In this document: positions 11,959 to 22,428 of the stretch, one piece after another
Numbering within the stretch: the stretch's first letter is position 1
Layout of the letters: each line of letters begins with the position of its first letter
Source: Stromatinia cepivora
Taxonomy: Eukaryota; Ascomycota; Leotiomycetes; Helotiales; Sclerotiniaceae
Direction of reading: 5' to 3'
DNA length: 64,000 nucleotides
Assembly (NCBI GenBank): GCA_014898415.1
Contig: RCTD01000028.1
Span: 186,001 to 250,000, forward strand
Made by a program: the position numbers and the translations under genes
The notes under the pieces: model-generated
Seen by the model: the letters and a program-made list of their open reading frames with translations, nothing else
The model's database searches: none
Told to the model about the DNA's origin: nothing

Positions 11959-12914
11959 ATTCGTAACTTAACTAATAGTTAATAAGATAAGAGGAGAAAG
12001 AGAAAGAGAAAAGAAAGGAAAAGAAATGAAATAATGGATAGCAAGAAGCATGCTTAAAACAAGCACGATTATATAAAAACAATAAGCACCATATAAGCAC
12101 CGTATAAGCATAAGTAATACTAAATGTAAGAAATGGTAATTGTAATGCTTGAAGGTTTGAGATAGATGGAAATCCCATCAAAATCCAGCCCTATCATTAG
12201 TTGTTGTGTCCAAATTGCGAACATGGAAAGTGATCCTCGATAGGCTTGGCCCCCAGATGAGAGAATCGTATTCAGCTACTAGAGAATGGGTTGTACAGCA
12301 TCAAAATGAAATGGCCGAAGCTGGTATGGATTTGCACACCTGAAACCGAGAACTCCAAAAAGACTAAAATAAAAAATCGCTTCTACTGTACAAACAAAAC
12401 CATCAACAGTTTGTAGAAACTTAACAATGTTAAAGATAGATTGGGAATGACAGAATGTTCTTCTGTATGATTCAATTTCAACAAACGAGAACCACCTGTG
12501 GTCTATGTATTTTTTGTCGCCGGCATGGCAAGTGAGTGGTTAGAATTCCAATACTGCGCCTCGTAAATAAATCTATTACCAAGTTTTTGGAGCAAGAAGA
12601 TGATTTGGCGGTATAAGTAATGAATAAATGACAATGATGGATTTCAAGCTGTGATATGAGAGAAGGATGAATAATAAATTTGGCAGATCAACTTGTTGAA
12701 TGATAAATTACAGTACTGCCGCTTGTCACCGCTAGGAACGATTCCTCAAGGTTAGCGGGGTTCTTTCCGCATGTGAAGAAGCTCGCCATTGCGGTGTGGA
12801 AGTCACCATATCCAACCGTTTGTTTTTCCAATTACAAATACTCCTACAATTAATACCTTGAAACATTGACGTTTCGTTCTCGCCTTGAACAAAATCAATT
12901 TGAACAATCAGATC
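11959..12914. other. Divergent intergenic region
   Basis: Shared upstream region of the membrane protein (minus) and the S9 peptidase (plus). Purine-rich tract AAGAGGAGAAAGAGAAAGAG near 11988. No gene seen. Confidence 0.5.
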
Positions 12915-15528
12915 ATGACTATTCGTGTTAACTCTTCCACATTCACCCCCGAGGTGTTGATTTCTGCACCTCGGAGATCAGCAGCAACTCCAAACGAAGA
13001 TGGTAAATTGGCGTTATATACCGTATCGACCTATTCTTTTCAATCCCATTCCAAGAGCTCCAAAATCAATGTCTTAGATATTGGCACTGGAGAGAGTTCA
13101 ACTCTGAGCGATGATGCGAGTGACAGTGAGCCAGTGTGGCTGGGATGGAAGAATGAGGTCCTATGGTTGAGGTCTGGAGAGAAGGGAGCTACACATCTGG
13201 TGCTAGCCGATGCAGACAATCCGGAAAAGAAGTAAATATGGCTTGATTCCTCCATGAAGAAACTTTTGTTGACAGCTTGTAGGCCAAAGATTGTCACGAC
13301 TTTCGACGGTGCTATCTCTAACATAAAGCTTACAGCTCTTGCTTCGGACGTTGTGGCCATAGCTGTTACTGGTATGTATTGTTTTTATACACTTATTCCT
13401 CTCTCTCGGTTCGAATTACCATTTCAATCGAAGATCCAACTCCATGTGAAACAATAGATCAGTGTGAATGTTCGATTGTTTTAGTTATGTCGCAGGACAA
13501 TGAATCAGCTCTCAATATATAATCTTGCTTCTGGTATAACTAATTCTTATCGTTTTCAGGCTTGGTGACCCCATCTGGAAAATTATATAATGCCGAGACA
13601 GCGAAGAAGCCTTTCTCAACGGCTAAAACCTACTCAAAGCTATTTGTGAGAGAGTGGGATGCATGGGTTACGGAAAACAAGAATGCCATCTGGTATGCAA
13701 CGATCACAAAAAGCAAGGATTCTGGTAATGTTCAATTCTCTGGATTGGTGAACGCTTTAGCGGGACATAAAATATCTCTCGAGTCTCCAGTACCACCATT
13801 TGGAGGAACAGGAGATTTTGATATCAGTAGAAACGGCATAGTTTTCGTTGCCAAGGATCCCAAGATTGACCCAGCCAACTATACGAAGACAGACCTATAC
13901 TACATTCCCTTGAAGACATTCACGGAGTCTGAAGCACCTGCGCCCCAGTTGGTCGAGACTGGCAATCTAAAAGGCTACAGTCTAGGACCAGTGTGGTCCC
14001 CAGATGCAAAGTCGGTGATTTTTACAAGAATGAAAAGTATGCAACATGAATTTCTACTGGTTAAGATAGGCAACATTCTAACAAAAATCAGGCATTCAGT
14101 ACGAAAGTGATAAAACAAGGCTTCTGTTAATACCTGATATTACTGACCTCACAAATGTCCAAGAATTCTTCGAAACGGAGGATGGAAAAGGTGGATGGGA
14201 CCTGAAACCCGAAAATGTTACTTTCAGTCGAGACGGGAAAGAAATATTCGTAACAGCAGAAGAGAACGGTCGAGTGAAACTATTCAAGCTACCAGCTTCT
14301 CCACGCCATGCTACGAAATTACCCGAAGCTCTAACCAGTAACGGAACTGTCACGGATAAGCACGTTCTTCCAAGTGGTGAATTATTCCTTAGTGGGAATT
14401 CCTTGATTGACAACAGCGTCTATTCAATCATTGACCCCGCTGAACCCTCGAAAAAGATCACCGTTTCATCTAGTTCTGATGAGGGAAAAGCATTCGGGCT
14501 TTCACAGAAGCAGGTTGATGAATTTTGGTTCACAGGAGCCGAAGATTACAAAGTCCACGCTTGGGTATTTCGACCATCAAACTTCGATGAAAACAAGAAG
14601 TATCCTCTTGCGTATCTCATTCATGGCGGAGTAAGTGATTTAACATCTGACAACAGATATTTATGCTTTACTAATTATACTTAGCCGCAAGGTGCGTGGA
14701 ATGAGGGATGGAGCACGCGATGGAACCCTGCAGTCTTTTCTGAACAAGGCTATGTTGTGGTCACTCCAAACCCTACTGGAAGCAGTGGCTATGGTATGGC
14801 CTTACAAGATGGCATCAAAGGTCAGTGGGGAGGACGACCATATATTGACCTTGTGAAGGGGTTCGAGTACATCGAGAAGAACCTGTAAGCTCTCGGGACA
14901 TGCCTTGCGCTTCCACATATTTGAGCAATATTAACCCATGCTAGATCCTACGTCGATACCAACCGTGCTGTAGCATGTGGAGCTAGCTATGGTGGATTCA
15001 TGGTAAACTGGATTCAAGGCCACGATTTGGGCCGTAAATTCAAAGCTCTCGTAACCCACGATGGTGTCTTCTCAACTCTGAACCAATACGCATCGGAAGA
15101 ATTATTCTTCCCCCATCATGATTTCGAAGGTACACTGTGGGATAACCCTGAGGGATACCAGAAATGGAATCCAGCCAGCCACACTGCAAATTGGCAAACA
15201 CCCCATCTCATTATCCATAACGATTTGGATTATAGATTGCCCATTTCAGAGGGACTTGCCCCCTTTAACGTATTGCAGATACGTGGAGTGGAAAGTAGAT
15301 TTTTGACGTTCCCAGATGAGAATCATGTGAGTTGTCTTTATTCCCCTGGGATGTATGTTTGGGGTATTGGTAGTGAATAACGCTAATGCTGTGTCATAGT
15401 GGGTGTTGAAGCCTGAGAATTCAAGAGTCTGGCATAAGGAGGTTTTCGACTGGATTAATAAATACAGTGGTATCACCAAGGAGAATGAAGAGTTGAGAAA
15501 GGAGATTGAGAAATTGAGCGTGATTTAA
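12915..15528 (+). CDS. dpp5: Dipeptidyl-peptidase V-type serine peptidase (family S9)
   Basis: Seven exons: 12915-13231, 13283-13371, 13560-14036, 14092-14630, 14685-14884, 14945-15326, 15400-15528; 710 aa. All phases agree. The N-terminal half is the beta-propeller that gates the active site in prolyl-oligopeptidase relatives. The C-terminal alpha/beta-hydrolase has [18 protein letters not shown], the nucleophile elbow GASYGGF (Ser555), the acid in HNDLDYRLP (Asp636) and the catalytic His in DENHW (His668). It removes X-Ala or similar dipeptides from peptides. Secreted fungal DppV (Aspergillus allergen family) starts with a signal peptide; this one starts [20 protein letters not shown] with none, so it is probably the intracellular paralogue. 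The second intron (188 bp) is longer than the others; a further small exon there is not excluded. Confidence 0.9.
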
Positions 15529-15827
15529 GACCTCGAGTAGGGTAGGACATAGCACGTATGGAGGCAATGAAGGCAAATTGATTTTCGAAAGTACTGGAAG
15601 GATGACTCGGGTATGAACATAATGAGTAACAAGGCATGATTTCATGAAAAGCAAGCACATAGCGAACAGATTTTATTTCTCAACCTTCAAGTTGGCATCT
15701 CTATCATTTATGCATGGCTTTTTGATCAGCTTATAAATCCTAAATGTACACCACCAGTGCAAAAATTACGTGCTTACGCTGCCGCATATGGCACCAGCAC
15801 CTAGGTCAAAGCCTTTTGAACATGTAT

Positions 15828-18651
15828 CTATTTCTTCCCCTTCTTCCTCCATTCCTTCTCACGCTCATAAGCCTTTGCCTCCTTTCCTTCCTCACCCTGA
15901 ATCTCGGCAATGAGTCTCTTCATCTTCTTCTCATGCGCAGCATCCTTCTCCTTCTTCTGCCTCAAACTCTCTCTGGCGATGAAATTGCTATCCTTGCGCA
16001 ATTCACGCATGGCACCCTTCCTCTCCTTCTTATGCTCCGCCTTCAACTTAGCAGTTTCCGCACGTTCACGATCAGGATCGTAGTGCTTATCTGGATTATA
16101 CGAGTCTTCGAATTTGGGTATGGAGGTTTTGATAGCGAGAGGTTTGTGGTGATGTAATTCGAGAGGGCGACGGGCGAGGTGCGCTAGCTGTAGCATGGTT
16201 TGGAACTTGGATGTGGATTTGCGGATGAGGGTCTAGGGGGTTTGTTAGCACTTGCATAAGGGATTGGTTTCTGGGTGACTTACTTGACTACTTTCTGAGA
16301 GCTTCGACCTGCAAGATTTGCTTCCCAGATGTTTTAGGATAGTCAGAGCTGGTTCAAAGACTTCGGTGAAGGCTGATTTGTCTGTCCACAAATCGGCGCT
16401 TGCGTTTAAGATTTTGATGTTTGCCTCTAGCAAAGCGACCTTGAACAACTCTTCGTTATCTGCTGATGATTCCAGTGGAATACAGTCATAAAAGTCGACC
16501 TGCCTGTCTGATGCCGTGGCCTTTTCTATTCTCACGGAGCTCTTTGGCTCATGATATGGAAAACAACCCGGAATCTTTGCCAGTTTGCTAGGCGCGAGAG
16601 CACATAAAGTATTCTCAATAAAGCCTACCACTTCTGGGACGTATCTCTTCGATAATCGTTGATATTGTAAGCATAGACTGCAGAGATATGCCCCCATTGT
16701 GTAATCAGATAAAGTCTGAGGGATCTTTTGGCCGAGGTATCGTCCCATGGTAAGGACTGCAGGGGTCACTACTTGATGGAAATGATCTGAGGTTGGGAAT
16801 ATTGTTCCAATGGCCGTCAGAATCACGAGATCACCAGCCTTTAAAGACAAAGCTCGTGATTGATTGATTTCGTCGAGATGTCGTCTAAAAGCATTAGCAA
16901 TCTCAAGAGGGAACGTTTTCGCCAGCGAATGAATGTGGCGGATAATGTTCTCTAGGACGGAGAAGGGGGGTTGCTGAGCTTGGTTTGCGAGGTAAGAGAT
17001 GTGGGAAACGAGGGAAACAGAGAAGTTTCCTAGCTTTCCCTTGTTTTCCGAATTGAGTTTAGGATGGTACAAAGCTCTGATACGCTGTACAACAGTTGGT
17101 AGGTCTAATAAAGCGAGGCCTTTGGTAATCTCAAGAAGCTCTTCGTGTGATTGTGGGCATGGAAAGGTATAAGCAAGGTCACCATTAACACCATTTTTGG
17201 TAGGCAGCTCCACCTCAGGAAGAGGAGCATTTGCACCGGTCAAGAACTCCGGTCTCTTTGCCTCCTCTTCAGTAAGCAGACCTTCGAGGAACTCGTCGTC
17301 CTCTTCACCAGATTCGCCCTCCGACTCATCGATGTCTGAGCCACTCGCTACGAGATCATCATCTATAATGAAATCGTCCTCATCGTCTGCACCTAATTCT
17401 GCGGCACTAGGTCTGGTTTTGATACCAGTGCCTAATCCATAATCTTCCTCTTCTTCCTCCTCCTCCTCCTCGTCATCTGCTCTTCGTGGTTTATTATCTT
17501 CTTCATCGTCACTATCTTCGGCCACACCTTCCATACGACGCAATCTCTTCACCTCCAATTCTCTCAATCTTCTTGATTCCTGCTCCATCTTCTCGTCCTC
17601 TGTTCTCGATCTTTCTGTAGGTTGAGATCGTTTGTCTTGCGCCATTTGCCTCATTCGAATATCGTATTCCTTTTCTAACTTCGCTCGATCGCCCCCGTTC
17701 ATCAATGCTATCCGCTCCGGATTCATACCAGGAATATCCGCGGGTGGCGCAGGTGGTGGAGGTGGTGGTTTAGCAGCCATACCGCGAAGAAGTTCATGAA
17801 TGCCCGACATTTCCTTGTCCAATTCTTCTCGCAGATCCTCGTCATCGTCCTTGGCTGCTTGACGCTCATATTTGTGCATTTTAGATTTAGCGATAAGTTC
17901 TTTCATGACCTCTTGCTTCGACTTCTTTCGTTCGGGTAAAGAAGTTCCCTCCTCATCCTCGTCTGAACCTTCGGAATTTGAGCTTCGGCGGCGTTTTCGT
18001 GCTTGTCGCTCCTCGTCGGACTCGTGGTCATCAGCATCCGACAGTTCTAAGCCCTCATCGTCAAAATCATCCTGGATTGTAGGACCATCCAGAGAAAGTG
18101 ATTGTCCCATGTGCGTAAGTTCACCGGAAACTTCGTCGTCCTCAAGGTCAAATGCCGAGCTATTCTTGTGGCCTCTCTGCTTCTCCTGTGTGAAACGTTC
18201 GAGCATCTTATCTTCAGGAGCCATTGAAGGGTCATTTTCTCCGAAACGCTTATCTATTATACCTCCTACTCGGTTCCTGCTCTGCATCTCAACAAGCAAA
18301 GTTTTACGGCGCTGATAGAATATTAGCAGTCGTCACACTTGATCTCGGAGAAACTTACATTCTCTTCAGCAAGACCCCTCGCGACGCCCGGTTTCTTGAT
18401 GCCTTTCGAGATCCTTCCGCTAAGTGTTTTATTGCTCGTGACCTCAAATTTGGGTGCCTTGGCCTGCTTGATCTCAAATGGATTGAACTGATCACGAATC
18501 CCATTGAGCGCGACACTTCTCTTGATCTTCTTCTCCTTGTTTGCGCCATTTTGTGCATTCTGTTTTTTCTTTGTTTCTTCGACTGCTGAGGACCGACAAT
18601 TCCTTGCTCTCGAAGAGAGGCTTTTAATCTCTTAAGCTGGGATGGCGGCAT
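15828..18651 (-). CDS. nop14: NOP14, nucleolar complex protein 14 (with apparent -1 frameshift)
   Basis: Exons 18651-18359, 18311-16284 and 16232-15828, about 908 aa once the frame is reconciled. It is a U3 snoRNP/small-subunit processome component required for 40S assembly in the nucleolus. Diagnostic segments: MPPSQLKRLKASLREQG start, RDQFNPFEIK, GGIIDKRFGENDP with EDKMLERFTQEKQR, LTHMGQSLSL, KKSKQEVMKELIAKSKMHKYERQ, EKEYDIRMRQMAQDKRSQPT, acidic Glu/Asp blocks near the middle, and a basic C-terminal KKEKDAAHEKKMKRLIAEIQ. In exon 1 the frame changes inside an A6 run (T6 on the plus strand, 18563-18568): one more A would join the two parts, so either the assembly dropped a base or the allele is broken. 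Introns are 47 and 51 bp. Confidence 0.93.
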
Positions 18652-19959
18652 TTTGATGAGAATACAGTGAAAATCAAAACCTCACTGCAACTATTATTTC
18701 ACTTCCAGAACTTTTTTTCGACATAACTTTTTTTATCGCTTATCGCCAACTTCTTGTGGCTAGTGCTCCTGTGGTGGTGTGGCTTCGGCTAAACTAGGGT
18801 ACACTAGCCACGATTGTCTGCCCCAATTGAGAGCCTCCGCAAAATATGTCCTAAGAATATAGCACAACTCCAAATCACTTATATACAGGACTCCTCAATA
18901 CCTGTCGCTTGATATGAGTCTCATGAAGCAGTTGCTCTACGAGATTTGACCATCTAAATATACGAAGGGACCTCATCTACAGCCATTGAACACCAAAAAT
19001 GAACTCATCATCAGTATGGAGTGCAAGACCGAAAGTTGTCTCAAGAGCCAAGATGATCTTTCCGCGGAAGCTGAGAAGTTTCAAGTGAATATGAGTACAG
19101 TATGTCTGGGATAGATGTTCGGGTTGAGCATCCAGTCGATACAGAGACCCGAACTCGGTGTCCTGTACAAAACACATATCATCATGGTTGGTCTTTTCGG
19201 ATTTCTTCATCTGATGGTGTTATGTGTGAGCATATCTATCTATTCAAATTTTGAATAAGTTCAACCACGAACCAAACAATTTCACCTTGAGTCTTCCTTC
19301 TTGAGCAATTATCATGGCTCATCAGAATTTGCCACGGTGGTTGGTGGCATCTGTAACCTACTTTTTCCTGGTGGAGAGATGGGTTGGTTGATGGATGTAT
19401 AATGTATATCATATGTCATATAATGCAAACGTTTCAACCCCATCCTCAGAGAGCTGCAACACCTCAAAGTCGTTAGGTGCAAAGATGCCATGTTCGTGTA
19501 CCGAACAACTAATAATACACAAGCTCTTTCCGAAACAGGATCCAGTGAGACATATAACCAAAAAATAAGGTGAATTCTTATCTCTAATGTTAGTTCCATT
19601 ATCGAGGAATGGATAGATGCCTAATGGGCATCCGAATAATCTAATATACAAGGTGGTAGAAACATATTTAAAATACAACATAGCTCATAGTCTATAGCCC
19701 GTAATCCATGCTCTGAAAGCGTATGCACACATGATGTTAGTATCTAAACATTGGTATATAAAAGAAGAAAAAAAGAGGCCCGGCCTCACTGTCTGTCGTT
19801 GATAGGCAGAACGACTCGAATCGAGGTGTAAAAAGGAGTGAAAAAAAAACCAGGCCCTGCCATGAGACTAAACTGTCCAGTTTCATCCCATCTATCCTGA
19901 TCCAATAAATGTCGTTGTAATGTGTTGATCAGATGGTATACCGATAGCCATCCAATGTG
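18652..19959. other. Intergenic, no gene seen
   Basis: Holds the promoter and leader of NOP14 and the 3' flank of the GH71 gene. Frames on the minus strand at 19312-19681 are short, overlap each other in different frames and resemble nothing known. A CAG/AAAAAAAACC tract lies near 19838-19851. Confidence 0.45.
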
Positions 19960-20091
19960 CAATCCTAATGTCGAGGAGTCTTACCCGACCCTCAAACATG
20001 CCAGGTGAGGGTTCTAAGCGACGGTGCGGACTGATACTTTTCGAAATAAACCCTCACCTGGTATGATAAGATCCCCTCGACATTAAGATTG
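19960..20091. repeat. Imperfect inverted repeat (hairpin), 3' of the GH71 gene
   Basis: Left arm 19960-20013 and right arm 20049-20091 are imperfect reverse complements around a loop of about 35 bases. Perfect blocks: CCAGGTGAGGGTT (20001-20013) against 20049-20061, and TAATGTCGAGG (19966-19976) against 20075-20085; the outer CAATC/GATTG also matches. The left arm has a roughly 11-base insertion (CGACCCTCAAA region). It lies 110-240 bases past the stop codon of the minus-strand glucanase, so it may be in its 3' untranslated region. Confidence 0.75.
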
Positions 20092-20201
20092 TCCAATACG
20101 TAAAGAAGAGAATTGAAATCGAAGTCCAAGTCAAAAACATCATCACTCGTCAAGACCATCCTCTCGTCCCATTGTTTCATCTCGTCTCAATCGAATCCCG
20201 C

Positions 20202-21593
20202 CTAAAACCCTCCAACCCAAGCATTATAGTTCGTGAGCCCGCCCTCCAGAGAACTTGTCGCCGTAATCGCAGTCCCAACCTCACTCTTCACCATCTGCCC
20301 GTTTCGCACAATAGAAAATGTCACATTTCCACTTTGTCCATTAAATGGCTGACTCCAATGGTTTAAACCAGCCGACCCAGCATGACTCGTCACTGGGGAG
20401 CTACCAATCTGCACGTGCACATCGGCAGCTGATTGCAATAATGCCGTGAAGAATATTTTGTCTTGACAGAGAGTGTTGGGGCTGTATTCTTTTTGACCTT
20501 GAGTGGGATTATTGCCAAGGACGCCGCCAACAGAACCGCCTGCGGCAGGGGAAGTGCGGTACCAGTATTGCATGGAGTCAGTGGTGGCGTTCGTCTTGAT
20601 TCCCTTATATTGAGCGATATAGTAGGGCAGAAGGGTGAGGAGATTCGTGTGAGGCATGTTTTCAACGTATTTGAGGGAGTTGGCAGGGACTTCATCGGTA
20701 GAAACCAAGGGCCCGATGTATGATGATTCACCCCAGTCGTTCCAAGTGACAATTCTGTGGGGTAGGGTTAGTTTTCATGTTTGGATGAGCAGTTAAAAGT
20801 AGGAGGGGAACAATGTTAGTAGAAATACGTACTCGACGAATTGAGGTTGAACTTGGAGGACTTGCTGCCAGCGTTGAGCCCAAAGATCGTCGCCTCTCCA
20901 CATCCATGCGATTGGGTTCGCATCGCTGTGAAAGAACCAAGGTGAGACACCCATCATGTAAGCCTTACTCCCCAAAGTCTGTTGCCAAGCAAGGTCACTT
21001 CCAGTCGTCATATTTACTGGTCCGGCAGGCCACATATCCCAGCTAAAAGCACCCTGAACATTGTTGAGTTGGGCAGTGAATCCAGCAGGGCCCAAGCTCG
21101 TATAATCAGGGACGAAGTAGATGGAGCCAGCGATGCCTTGAACAGCGCTCCGGATAGGTCCCCCAGGGGTCCAATCTCCAGCATTATTTACTCCCTCAAA
21201 AGTGGATGCAAAGACTTGTCCATTGTACTTAAAGTACGCAGGGCTTACTCCATATTGATTGAGATATGATGCGACTGAAGAGTCACCAGTAGCCGGCCAA
21301 GCACCACTTCCACCAAGATAGTCGAAAGAGAAGAATAATTTGAAGCTATTGCCGAGTGTCGTGGCAGCTTCGAAAGCATTCGCGACCTGTGTTGGGGTAT
21401 TTGTATCGCCAGTAGCAACATTGAGTGCAAAAGCATCGATGCCTGCAGCTTGAGCAGTTTTTATGTCGGTTTCCCAGTCGTCAGTCGTATGATGGGCAGT
21501 GTTGCCCATCACAACGTGCGCAAAAACATACTTCTGAGCTGAAACGACGGAGGCAGTCAGCGTTGATGCCAAAAGAAGGAGTGAAAATCGCAT
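20202..21593 (-). CDS. Secreted alpha-1,3-glucanase (glycoside hydrolase family 71)
   Basis: Exons 21593-20833 and 20754-20202, 78-bp intron (donor GTACGT, acceptor CCACAG), 437 aa. Residues 1-19 are a clear signal peptide (MRFSLLLLASTLTASVVSA, cut before QKYVFAHVV). GH71 signatures: FAHVVMGNTAHHTTDDWETDI, AAGIDAFALNVA, KLFFSFDYLG, a catalytic-region PDYTSLGP, AFSWDMWPAG, MGVSPWFF, and after splicing VEIVTWNDWGESSYIGP. The family (mutanases) cleaves alpha-1,3-glucan of the fungal wall and acts in wall remodelling, septum dissolution or mycoparasitism. The protein holds the catalytic domain plus the usual C-terminal beta-sandwich but no separate carbohydrate-binding module. ATG at 21593 was chosen over the one at 21629 because it gives the signal peptide directly. 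Confidence 0.95.
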
Positions 21594-21897
21594 GATGACA
21601 GAATCAAATTGACAAGGAAACCAGTTCAACCAAAAAAATAAACGAAAAATAAAGGAATGTGGTGATTCTGAATACAGAAAAACAATAACGTTGAAGGAGT
21701 GACAAATAGAAGTCTACATATAGCAGAGCACCAGGCTGCAGCTATGGAATTGGAAATTGAACAAAGTAAACGTAGAAGTTCAGAAACTCTTCTTCTCGGC
21801 CCAGCTGGCAGCCATCTCATCCTATTTCACTTATTTCTGTACGGGTACTACTCTGTACTCCTTTGTAGCACCTGCAGGATTTTCATCAGGGGTGCTT
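21594..21897. other. GH71 promoter region
   Basis: About 300 bases upstream of the glucanase start. A direct-pyrimidine leader precedes the ATG on the minus strand. No gene seen. Confidence 0.4.
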
Positions 21898-22428
21898 CTA
21901 AAATTGTTTTGATCGTTGAAAACTATAACATGGGTATGGAAAGTTGAAACATGGCGATGTCCTATGAAATCCTTCGACGCCAGTTGATCTTCCCGCGGTT
22001 GTTTGTTCATTCAGGGGTAATTGTACGGACTCGGCCTCTGATTGGCTTTCGGATATTTGCAGCCGTCCCCTTGTTTCCAATAAAAAGTTTTTGCTTATCG
22101 AATTCGCGGTTAGAGGCGTCTGATCTTTGGCTGTTGTGATTGTGGGGGCTGTACGTGATAGATTGGAGGCGCCGTTTGGAGAATATCCGGATGAACGATA
22201 AGAGTAGTGCTAGTACAGCATGAAAGGAAACACAGGTAGTACAGTATCTTGTACAACTCCAGGATTTATGTATATGATATGATATTGTCACTTACCAGGT
22301 TCATGTTGTACCTTCTTCTTCTCTTCATTGAATCTGAATTCGTGATCACCGCCACCAACAACAACACTTTGACTTGGGTGACTTGACGTGAAGAAATGAC
22401 GGAAACAATTTCTAGATCGTGGTGCCAT
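21898..22428 (-). CDS. Doubtful two-exon small gene, function unknown
   Basis: A minus-strand ATG at 22428 opens MAPRSRNCFRHFFTSSHPS and runs 44 codons to a good GTAAGT donor (exon end 22296). A CTAG acceptor at 22210 allows two continuations. In the phase dictated by that donor the second exon (from 22209) ends at 22007. The neighbouring frame stays open to 21898, has a more protein-like composition (NFLLETRGRLQISESQSEAE) and would need the weaker GTACAA donor 14 bases earlier. I recognise no domain and see no signal peptide. Either frame may be chance. Confidence 0.3.

Noticed and set aside
17872..18315. 147-codon plus-strand frame, very Ser-rich
   Set aside because: Shadow of the acidic NOP14 coding sequence on the other strand.
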